From: an uncultured Burkholderiales bacterium
GTDB taxonomy: Bacteria > Pseudomonadota > Gammaproteobacteria > Burkholderiales > Burkholderiaceae
NCBI GenBank assembly: GCA_946480465.1
Contig: CAMLJY010000161.1
Span: 1 to 7,487 of the forward strand
Direction: 5' to 3'
DNA length: 7,487 bases
Shown here: in pieces, positions 1-6,139 of the stretch
Layout of the letters: each line of letters opens with the position of its first letter
Position numbering within the stretch: position 1 is the stretch's first letter
Notes under the pieces: generated by a model
Told to the model about the DNA's origin: nothing
Seen by the model: the letters and a program-made list of their open reading frames with translations, nothing else
The model's database searches: none
Position numbers and translations under genes: made by a program

Positions 1-1952
1 CCTCGGCCTGGACGCAGGACGGCGCGCTGGTGAACCTGCCCGCGGCGCAGCAGGCGCTCATCGCCGAAGCCAACAGCACCCAGCGGCTGTTCCCGCACCG
101 GCTGCTGCACGAGATGGTCGCGCAGCACTACCAAGCGCGGGCCCACGCGCCGGCCGTCATCACGGACGAGCGCACCCTGAGTTATGGAGAACTGGGCGAC
201 CGCGCGCTGCGGCTGTCCCAGCTGCTGCACCAGCGCGGCATCGGCCCCGGGTGCATCGTGGCCGTGGTGATGCACAAGGGCTGGGAACAGGTCCCCGCGG
301 TGCTCGGCATCCTGCACGCGGGCGCGGCCTACCTGCCCATCGACCCGAAGTGGCCCGCCGAGCGCCGTGCCCAGCTGCTGCGGCGCGCGGGCGTGCGCAT
401 CGCCCTGACGCATGCAGCGCTGGCCACCGGCCCGTCCTGGCCGGAAGGCGTGGCCCCGCTGCACCTCGACGACCCTGCGCTGCAGGACTGCCCGGCCACG
501 CCGCCCGCAGTGGACGTGTGGGGCCACGACCTGGCCTACGTGCTCTTCACCTCCGGCTCCACCGGCCAGCCCAAGGGCGTGATGATCGAGCACCACAGTG
601 CCGCGAACACCGTGCAGGACATCGGTGAGCGCTTCGGGGTGACGGCCGCGGACCGCGTGCTGGGCGTGTCGGCCCTGAACTTCGACCTTTCCGTGTACGA
701 CCTCTTCGGCGTGCTGGGGCGGGGCGCCGCCCTGGTGCTGCCGTCGGCGCAGCAACTGACCGACGCCGCGCACTGGCTGGCGCTGATGCGTACACACGAA
801 GTGAGCGTGTGGAACTCGGTACCGCAGCTGCTGCAGCTGCTGGTCGATCACCTGCACGACACACAGCAGGTCTGCAACGGCCTGCGCTGGGCCATCCTGA
901 GCGGCGACTGGATTCCCGTGGCACTGCCCGAGCGCGCGCGCGCCGTGATGCCCGGCCTGCGGCTGCTCGCCTCCGGCGGCCCCACTGAAACCTCCATCTG
1001 GTGCACCCAGTACGAAGTGGGCGACGTGCCCGCCGGCTGGAAGAGCATTCCCTATGGCAAGCCGCTGGCCAACCAGTCCATGCACGTGCTGGATGCCCTG
1101 CTGCAGCCGTGCCCGACCTGGGTCACCGGGGAGATCTGCATCGGCGGCGCGGCCGTGGGGCGCGGCTACCTCGGTGATGCCGCAGCCACGGCCGAACGAT
1201 TCATCATCCACCCGCGCACCGGCGAGCGCCTGTACCGCTCGGGCGACCTGGGGCGCCGGCTGCCGGACGGCAACATCGAGTTCCTCGGCCGCGACGATCA
1301 CCAGGTCAAGGTGAACGGCCACCGCATCGAGCTGGGCGAGATCGCGCATGCGCTGAAAGGCCTGGGCGGCCTGCGCGAGGCCGTGGTGGTGGCGCCGCCC
1401 GAACCGCGCAGCGGCCGGCCGCAGCTGGTGGCCTACGTGCTGCCGGACGACGCCGAGCGCAGCGCCTGGCAAGCGCGCATCGCCGGCGGGGACCTCGCGC
1501 GCCAGTTGGCGGCGACGCTGCCCGACTACATGGTGCCGCGGCACGCCGTGCTGCTGGACGCACTGCCGATGTCGGCCAACGGCAAGGTGAACGTGCAGGC
1601 GCTGCCATCACCCTGGCAACAGGCGCTACGGGAAGAGGCCACACCGACCAGCGGCGACGAGCGCCGCATGCTGCAGATCTGGCAAGGCGTGCTGGATTGC
1701 GGCGAGTGCACGCCGCAGGCGAGCTTCTTCGAGCTGGGCGGCGATTCGGTGCGTGCCATCACCGTGGTGCAGCGGGTGCAAGAGGGCTTCTCGCTGCCGG
1801 CCCATACACAGCAGCAGTTGCTGCAGGAGCTGTTCACCCACCCGACCGCGGCCGAACTCACCGCCGCAGTGCGCCAGCTGCAGAGCGAACTGGCACAAGG
1901 CAGCGCCTTCGCGACCCTGGACCCGATGCAGGCGTCGGGTTCCGGAACCTGA
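1..1952 (+). CDS. Nonribosomal peptide synthetase, C-terminal part (condensation-domain tail, cysteine-like adenylation domain, carrier domain); 5' partial
   Basis: This is the end of an NRPS module that activates an amino acid as its adenylate and loads it on a phosphopantetheine arm. The frame is open to the left edge (first full codon at base 3), so the GTG at 30 is not the true start. Counting from base 3 (649 residues), the first ~25 residues resemble the linker after a condensation or heterocyclization domain (LPAAQ). Adenylation core motifs follow: A3 FTSGSTGQPKG at 182-192, A4 FDLSVYDLFG at 227-236, A5 GPTE near 326-329, A7 YRSGDL, A8 VKVNGHRIELGEI from 435, and A10 NGK with the catalytic lysine at 528. 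The carrier motif LGGDS carries the attachment serine at 582. Read by eye, the specificity residues are D-L-Y-N-I-S-S-I-W-K, close to the known cysteine code DLYNLSLIWK; serine or threonine is an alternative. There is no methyltransferase or epimerase insert between A8 and A10, and no thioesterase after the carrier. The NRPS call is firm; the substrate is tentative. Confidence 0.95.
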   Translation, partial: SAWTQDGALVNLPAAQQALIAEANSTQRLFPHRLLHEMVAQHYQARAHAPAVITDERTLSYGELGDRALRLSQLLHQRGIGPGCIVAVVMHKGWEQVPAVLGILHAGAAYLPIDPKWPAERRAQLLRRAGVRIALTHAALATGPSWPEGVAPLHLDDPALQDCPATPPAVDVWGHDLAYVLFTSGSTGQPKGVMIEHHSAANTVQDIGERFGVTAADRVLGVSALNFDLSVYDLFGVLGRGAALVLPSAQQLTDAAHWLALMRTHEVSVWNSVPQLLQLLVDHLHDTQQVCNGLRWAILSGDWIPVALPERARAVMPGLRLLASGGPTETSIWCTQYEVGDVPAGWKSIPYGKPLANQSMHVLDALLQPCPTWVTGEICIGGAAVGRGYLGDAAATAERFIIHPRTGERLYRSGDLGRRLPDGNIEFLGRDDHQVKVNGHRIELGEIAHALKGLGGLREAVVVAPPEPRSGRPQLVAYVLPDDAERSAWQARIAGGDLARQLAATLPDYMVPRHAVLLDALPMSANGKVNVQALPSPWQQALREEATPTSGDERRMLQIWQGVLDCGECTPQASFFELGGDSVRAITVVQRVQEGFSLPAHTQQQLLQELFTHPTAAELTAAVRQLQSELAQGSAFATLDPMQASGSGT

Positions 1953-1977
1953 GTCGAGTTTGTTGTGCTAACGACCT

Positions 1978-1984
1978 AAAGGAG
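1978..1984 (+). promoter_or_regulatory. Ribosome binding site deciding the hydroxylase start
   Basis: AAAGGAG lies 6 nt before the TTG at 1991 but only 3 nt before the in-frame GTG at 1988. The spacing favours TTG as the initiator and argues against the much longer open frame that runs back into the NRPS gene. Confidence 0.6.
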
Positions 1985-1990
1985 CAAGTG

Positions 1991-2821
1991 TTGGAAGCGT
2001 TTCACATCCACGTGGCGGTGTTCATGGCCGTCCCCGTCACCTTCTTCCTGATGCGGCTCGTCGAGAAGCGGCGTGCCGCCCGTGAATTCGAACCCATCCG
2101 TGGCTGGGACTGGATCGGCTGGGCGTTCCTCTTGGCCATGGGCCTGGTAGGCGGGTCGATGCACCTGCTGCTGCCGGAGGCCTGGATGCGCGAACACCGG
2201 CTGCTGGACGGGACGCAGCTGGGCCTGGTCGGCGGCGTGTTCGTCGGCTACCTGGCGCATTCCTTCGTGCAGTACTGGTGGCACCGGGCATCGCACAAGT
2301 TCGACATCCTGTGGCGCATGCACCAGCTGCACCACGCCATGCCGCGGGTCGACATCCCCGGCGCAGTGGTCGTGCACCCGGGCGAGACGCTGGCCTCCAC
2401 GCTCATCAATACGGTCGTCAGCGCCTTCGTTCTCGGCCTGGATCCCATGTCCATCGCGCTGGTGAACTACATCGGCCTGGCCGGCGCCTGCCTGGAGCAC
2501 TGGAACGTGAACACGCCACGCTGGCTGATCCTGATCGCGCAGCGGCCCGAGACGCACCTGTGGCACCACGAGAAGGGCGTGCACGCCAGCAACTACTCGC
2601 ACTTCCCGTTCTGGGACTGGCTCTTCGGCACCTACCGGTCCGGACCGGCGGACCGTGCGGCGGTGCAGGTCGGCTTCGACATCCCGGTGGAAGGCAAGTT
2701 CGGCGCCATGCTGGCCATGGTCGACATCAATGCGCCCGGATACGGCGGCCAGCACACCCAGGGTTCACGCCCCAAGAGCGCGGCGGATGAAGCCGCCGTG
2801 CCTTCGCAGGGCCAAGCCTGA
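1991..2821 (+). CDS. Membrane fatty acid hydroxylase / sterol desaturase family protein
   Basis: Predicted integral-membrane non-heme diiron oxygenase of the fatty acid hydroxylase superfamily. Members hydroxylate or desaturate lipid chains, sterols or carotenoids using O2. The protein is 276 residues from TTG 1991 (277 from GTG 1988). The metal-binding histidine clusters are all visible: HRASH at 98-102, HQLHH at 111-115, and HLWHH at 189-193, with further histidines at 170 and 198. Hydrophobic segments lie near 5-21, 41-61, 76-96 and 134-168, so the histidine boxes should face the cytoplasm. The tail from about 250 is polar and Gly/Ala/Pro-rich. The gene starts 38 bp after the NRPS stop and is followed 28 bp later by a small membrane protein gene. 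Its place in the cluster suggests it tailors a fatty acyl chain of the product or of an exported lipid; this is inference. Substrate and site of attack cannot be read. Confidence 0.88.
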   Translation: MEAFHIHVAVFMAVPVTFFLMRLVEKRRAAREFEPIRGWDWIGWAFLLAMGLVGGSMHLLLPEAWMREHRLLDGTQLGLVGGVFVGYLAHSFVQYWWHRASHKFDILWRMHQLHHAMPRVDIPGAVVVHPGETLASTLINTVVSAFVLGLDPMSIALVNYIGLAGACLEHWNVNTPRWLILIAQRPETHLWHHEKGVHASNYSHFPFWDWLFGTYRSGPADRAAVQVGFDIPVEGKFGAMLAMVDINAPGYGGQHTQGSRPKSAADEAAVPSQGQA

Positions 2822-2839
2822 CAGGCCCGTGCAATCGAC

Positions 2840-2843
2840 GGAG
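2840..2843 (+). promoter_or_regulatory. Ribosome binding site of the small membrane protein gene
   Basis: GGAG lies 6 nt before the ATG at 2850. It supports that start over earlier in-frame codons inside the hydroxylase gene. Confidence 0.6.
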
Positions 2844-2849
2844 ACAAGA

Positions 2850-3275
2850 ATGAGTGAAGCAGTTGTTCCGAAGTCCATCGACCTGCAGCAGCGCATCGTC
2901 GTCGGCTGGATCGTGATGGCGCTGACGCTGGTGATGGTGAGCGTGTCGCAGCTGGTCCAGGCGGCGATACAGACCGACTTCAGCGAGTTCGCCTATCACC
3001 CCGGCCCCGGCGGGTGGTGGCTCACCTGCACGCTGTTCGGCCTGTACGGGCTGGTGGCGCTGCTGATCCACCACGTCGACCTGCGCTGGTTCCGCTGGCT
3101 CAGCTGCCTGCTCGGCTTTGGCGCGCTGGCATTCACGGCGGGCCACCATGTCGATCACATCAAGGAGGGATTCACCGGGCAGACCTTCGGTCCGTTCGGC
3201 GTCATTCACCTGCACCACATCGCAGGCCTGCTGGTGGTCGTGCAGTCGATGCGCTGGGCACGAGCCGCACGATGA
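2850..3275 (+). CDS. Small histidine-rich four-helix membrane protein, function unknown
   Basis: I do not recognise this 141-residue protein. Four hydrophobic segments are visible, near 16-40, 56-74, 80-98 and 118-134, joined by short loops. Nine histidines cluster at helix ends: H50, H74-H75, H99-H100 and H103 (HHVDH), and H120, H122-H123 (HLHH), with acidic residues D77, D102 and E106 nearby. This pattern could bind a metal or haem. It follows the diiron hydroxylase by 28 bp and its TGA overlaps the ATG of the ABC ATPase gene (ATGA, 3272-3275), which suggests coupled translation. It could be a partner or electron-transfer subunit of the hydroxylase, or an accessory subunit of the transporter; neither is shown. 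Base composition and codon use look like the neighbours. That it is a real gene is well supported by its ribosome site, start and stop overlap and protein character. Confidence 0.8.
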   Translation: MSEAVVPKSIDLQQRIVVGWIVMALTLVMVSVSQLVQAAIQTDFSEFAYHPGPGGWWLTCTLFGLYGLVALLIHHVDLRWFRWLSCLLGFGALAFTAGHHVDHIKEGFTGQTFGPFGVIHLHHIAGLLVVVQSMRWARAAR

Positions 3276-3964
3276 GCAGGCGTCCTGCGGCCCGGCTGGC
3301 GGCAGTGTCCCGGCAGTACCGCGCGGGCACCTTCACCGTGGCCGCCCTGAACGGCATCGACTTGACGATCCCGCACGGCACGTTCATGGCCGTCGTCGGT
3401 CCCTCCGGCAGCGGCAAGAGCACGCTGTTGCACCTGCTGGGCTGCCTCGACCGTCCCGACGGGGGCCACGTCGAGATCGCCGGACAGGACACCGGCGGGC
3501 TCGATGACGACGCGCGCGCCGCCTTCCGCGCAACCCATATCGGCTTCGTCTTCCAGAGTTTCAACCTCGTTCCGGTGCTCACGGCGCTCGAGAACGTGGA
3601 ACAGCCGTTGCAGCTGCTCGGGCTGCCGCGACTGGAACGCCTGCGCCAAGCCAGCGAGGCCTTGCGCAGCGTCGGCCTGGGGGGCCTGGAGGGGCGCCTG
3701 CCGTCGGAGCTGTCGGGCGGGCAGCAGCAGCGCGTGGCCATCGCACGCGCGCTGGTCAAGCGCCCGTCGCTCGTGCTCGCCGACGAACCGACCGCCAACC
3801 TCGACCAGCAGACAGGTGCCGGCATCATCGCGCTGCTGCAGCGACTGCAGCGCGCCGAAGGAACCACCGTCGTGTGCTGCTCCCACGACCCTCGGCTGAT
3901 TGCGGAGGCGGACCTCTCCGTCCAGTTGGTCGATGGGCGCCTGCAGCACGCGCCGCGGCACTGA
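3272..3964 (+). CDS. ABC transporter ATP-binding protein, MacB/LolD type
   Basis: ATPase subunit (230 residues) that powers the permease encoded next door. All ABC motifs are intact: Walker A GPSGSGKST at 43-51, Q-loop Q95 in FVFQSFNLVP, signature LSGGQQQR at 147-154, Walker B LVLADEP at 167-173 with catalytic E172, D-loop NLD at 176-178, and switch H205. The FQSFNLVP...ENV stretch and short length are typical of the family that includes LolD, FtsE and the ATPase half of MacB. These act on lipoproteins, peptides or envelope processes from the inner membrane and do not import solutes. The start is ATG 3272, inside the stop of the preceding gene. No good Shine-Dalgarno is seen there, so translation probably depends on coupling. 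No periplasmic binding protein gene is nearby, which also argues against import. Confidence 0.95.
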   Translation: MSRRPAARLAAVSRQYRAGTFTVAALNGIDLTIPHGTFMAVVGPSGSGKSTLLHLLGCLDRPDGGHVEIAGQDTGGLDDDARAAFRATHIGFVFQSFNLVPVLTALENVEQPLQLLGLPRLERLRQASEALRSVGLGGLEGRLPSELSGGQQQRVAIARALVKRPSLVLADEPTANLDQQTGAGIIALLQRLQRAEGTTVVCCSHDPRLIAEADLSVQLVDGRLQHAPRH

Positions 3965-3970
3965 AGGGGG
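3964..3970 (+). promoter_or_regulatory. Ribosome binding site deciding the permease start
   Basis: The purine run AAGGGGG abuts the ATG at 3971 with no spacer and sits 6 nt before a second in-frame ATG at 3977. This favours 3977 as the initiator. Confidence 0.5.
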
Positions 3971-3976
3971 ATGGAC

Positions 3977-5368
3977 ATGGACCTGTTCGCCCTGGCCAGC
4001 CGCAACCTGCGACGCAATGGCCGGCGCACGCTTCTCAGCGGGCTGACCATCGTCGCCGGTGTGATGGCGTTGCTGTTGTTCGCGGGTTACGTGGCCTCCC
4101 TGCTGCGCGGCATCGAAGTGGAGACCGTCCGGACGCAGGGCCACTTGCAGATCAGCCGGCCGGGGTTCCTCCGGCAGGGCTCGGCCAATCCATCGCTCTT
4201 CGCGATCGCCCAGCCGCAACAGCTCATCAACTCGCTTCGCCAGGATCCGGTGTTGCAGCCGCTGGTCCGCGTCATCACGCCCAGGCTGCATGTGCAGGGC
4301 ATCGCGGGCAATGCACGCAGCGGCATCTCGCGCACGTTCATCGGCACCGGCGTCATGCCGGCCGACGAGCACGCGTTGCGGCAATGGGCCGCCGATGCGT
4401 TGCGGCCCACCGCAACTTCCGCGCTGGACGACGACGTGCCCGACGGCGGCGTGCTGGGCGCCGGCCTGGCGGAAGGCCTGGACCTCTGCCACGCCCTGGC
4501 GCTGCCGCGCTGCGAGCCGATCGTCGCCGCCGCGGAGCTTGGCGCCGGCCCCCGTCTACCCGACGATATCGCCCGGCTGGCCTCGGCAGAGCGGGATGAC
4601 ACGCTTGCCAGCCTCGGATCAACGCGCCCAACCATAGACCTGCTGGCCGCGTCGTCCAGCGGCGCCCCGAACGTCGTGCGCATGCAGGTGCTCGGTGCGC
4701 AGCGGCTGGGCATGCGGGAGATGGACAACCTGTTCGCCAGCATGCCCATCGGCCTGGCGCAACGGCTGGTCGATGGGGTGGACAACGCGTCGGCCACCGC
4801 CATCGTCGTGCAGCTGCATGACACGCGGCAGCTGCGGGCTGCGCGCAACCGCATCGCCGCCTTGTTGAAGCAGTCGCGGGTCGCGATGGAACTGCACGAC
4901 TTCAAGGCGGTGAACCCGCGCTACGGCCAGGTCGTGCATCTCTTCGGGACCATCTTCGGCTTCGTGTCGGTCCTCGTTGCCGTCGTGTCGATGTTCGGCA
5001 TTGCCAACGCAATCGCCATGTCGGTCGGCGAGCGGACGCGGGAAATCGGCACGCTGCGCGCGCTCGGCTGGACACGCCGCCGCATACGCGCCCTGTTCGT
5101 CGCCGAAGGCGCCATCCTCGGCACAGGCGGCGCCATCGTGGGGCTGGCAGCGGCGGCCATCGTGGCCGCCGTCATCAATCGCCTGGACCTGTCCTGGGTA
5201 CCGCCGGGGCATGTCGATGCCATCGCGCTGCGGATCGATCTGCTCAGGCACCCGGCCGCCGTGACCCTCACCTGTGCGGCGCTGGCCCTGCTCGTCTCGT
5301 TGTCGGCCTGGTGGCCGGCGCACCGCGCGTCGCGCATGGAGATCGTGGAGGCGCTGAGACATGCGTAG
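3977..5368 (+). CDS. ABC transporter permease, FtsX/MacB type
   Basis: Membrane subunit (463 residues; 465 if the ATG at 3971 is used) that pairs with the ATPase just upstream. The N-terminus (SRNLRRNGRRTLLSGLTI) and first helix at about 19-42 are typical of MacB/LolC/LolE permeases. A large periplasmic domain of about 275 residues follows. The C-terminal FtsX domain has three helices near 323-347, 378-402 and 430-450. The cytoplasmic stretch GERTREIGTLRALGWTRRRI after helix 2 is the coupling segment that contacts the ATPase in this family. Such transporters do mechanical work on periplasmic substrates, or extract lipidated ones, instead of opening a simple channel. At 463 residues it is longer than the roughly 400-415 usual for these permeases. 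The excess appears to sit in the periplasmic domain around 165-235 and includes C171 and C179. Its stop overlaps the next ATG by 8 nt. Confidence 0.93.
   Translation: MDLFALASRNLRRNGRRTLLSGLTIVAGVMALLLFAGYVASLLRGIEVETVRTQGHLQISRPGFLRQGSANPSLFAIAQPQQLINSLRQDPVLQPLVRVITPRLHVQGIAGNARSGISRTFIGTGVMPADEHALRQWAADALRPTATSALDDDVPDGGVLGAGLAEGLDLCHALALPRCEPIVAAAELGAGPRLPDDIARLASAERDDTLASLGSTRPTIDLLAASSSGAPNVVRMQVLGAQRLGMREMDNLFASMPIGLAQRLVDGVDNASATAIVVQLHDTRQLRAARNRIAALLKQSRVAMELHDFKAVNPRYGQVVHLFGTIFGFVSVLVAVVSMFGIANAIAMSVGERTREIGTLRALGWTRRRIRALFVAEGAILGTGGAIVGLAAAAIVAAVINRLDLSWVPPGHVDAIALRIDLLRHPAAVTLTCAALALLVSLSAWWPAHRASRMEIVEALRHA
5347..5351 (+). promoter_or_regulatory. Ribosome binding site of the LolA-like gene, inside the permease gene
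   Basis: GGAGG ends 9 nt before ATG 5361 and lies within the last codons of the permease gene. It supports this overlapping start. Confidence 0.55.
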
Positions 5369-6137
5369 GCGAACGATGCTGGCCTGCCTGCCGCTGGCCA
5401 CGGCACGGCCCACTGCAGCGGCTTCCGACCCAGGTGCACAGGAACTGCTGGAGCGCAGCGATGCGGTGCGCAATCCGCCCGGTGCCTTTCGCGTCAACAT
5501 CGACCTGGCCGAATACCGCGACGGCGTCCTGAAGGCAACGGAGCGGCTCCAGGTCTATGCCAAGCCCGACGGCGCCACCGGGCAGTACCGCAACCTCGTG
5601 CGCTTCGTCGAGCCGGCACGCGACCGCGGCAAGCTGATGCTGCGCAGCGGCCTGGACCTGTGGTTCTACGACCCCGCCAACCGCGCCAGCGTGCGCATCT
5701 CGCCCGCCCAGCGCCTGCTCGGCCAAGCCTCCAACGCCGACGTGATGACCGTGAACCTCGCCCGCGAATACCAGGTGACGCAGGCCGAACGGGAGACGGT
5801 GCGCGACGGTGAGGGCGCCGACCGGGCGACATGGCGGCTGTCAATGAGGGCCGCGCACCCGCTCGCCAGCTACCGGGCCGCGGACTACTGGCTGGACGTG
5901 GAGGACATGCGGCCGGTCAAGGCCCGCTTTCTGGCGGACGGGCAGAGGCTGCTGAAGACCGCGTTCTATCGGCGACTCCTGCCGGTGCTGGGGCGTGACC
6001 GGCCCACCGAGACCGTCATCATCGATGGGCTGGATACGCGCTGGGTCACGGTGATGCGCCTGTCCGGGCACGAGCCGCGTGAGCTTCCCGACGCATGGTT
6101 CCAACGCGATCACCTGTCGCAGTTCCAGGTGGAGTGA
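5361..6137 (+). CDS. Periplasmic LolA-like protein (outer membrane lipoprotein-sorting protein family)
   Basis: A 258-residue protein. The N-terminus (MRRR, a short hydrophobic stretch, then TAAA before S22) looks like a somewhat weak Sec signal peptide cleaved near residue 21, placing the protein in the periplasm. The central stretch at about 90-127 (GKLMLRSGLDLWFYDP, then RISPAQRLLG and SNAD) matches my recollection of the LolA-like family annotated as outer membrane lipoprotein-sorting proteins (Pfam LolA_like, PF17131). These are predicted to be half-barrels with a hydrophobic pocket for an acyl chain. The C-terminal half (YRAADYWLD, PVKARFLADGQRLLKTAFY) continues the family's strand-rich pattern. 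Lying between an FtsX-type permease and a barrel protein, it probably carries a lipidic cargo across the periplasm. It is unlikely to be the housekeeping LolA, which is normally encoded elsewhere without dedicated transporter genes. The family call is good; the cargo is unknown. Confidence 0.85.
   Translation: MRRRTMLACLPLATARPTAAASDPGAQELLERSDAVRNPPGAFRVNIDLAEYRDGVLKATERLQVYAKPDGATGQYRNLVRFVEPARDRGKLMLRSGLDLWFYDPANRASVRISPAQRLLGQASNADVMTVNLAREYQVTQAERETVRDGEGADRATWRLSMRAAHPLASYRAADYWLDVEDMRPVKARFLADGQRLLKTAFYRRLLPVLGRDRPTETVIIDGLDTRWVTVMRLSGHEPRELPDAWFQRDHLSQFQVE
6131..6134 (+). promoter_or_regulatory. Ribosome binding site of the beta-barrel gene
   Basis: GGAG sits 5 nt before ATG 6140 and overlaps the last codons of the LolA-like gene, whose TGA is at 6135-6137. 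It favours ATG 6140 over the earlier in-frame ATG at 6095, which has no signal peptide directly after it. Confidence 0.6.
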
Positions 6138-6139
6138 GC

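Noticed and set aside
30..32. GTG at 30 as the start of the NRPS gene
   Set aside because: The frame is open back to the window edge and the residues on both sides fit a continuous condensation-adenylation linker, so the gene continues to the left.
1697..1990. A longer hydroxylase reading frame starting inside the NRPS gene
   Set aside because: The extra ~98 residues overlap the NRPS carrier domain in another frame and are Arg/Ala/Gly-rich. The ribosome site at 1978-1984 and the homologous N-terminus support a start at 1988-1991.
3206..4492. A 428-codon open frame on the - strand
   Set aside because: It spans the end of one gene, all of the ATPase gene and part of the permease gene antisense. 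Its product is low-complexity Arg/Ala/Gln-rich, as expected of shadow frames in GC-rich DNA, while the + strand shows complete ABC motifs.
5366..5368. Overlap of the permease stop and the LolA-like start as a frameshift or gene fusion
   Set aside because: The LolA-like gene has its own ribosome site and signal peptide, so two separate proteins sharing 8 nt is the simpler reading.
5361..5400. Possible lipobox (MLAC) in the LolA-like protein
   Set aside because: The cysteine is residue 9 and only two hydrophobic residues separate the basic N-terminus from it, too short for a lipoprotein signal peptide.
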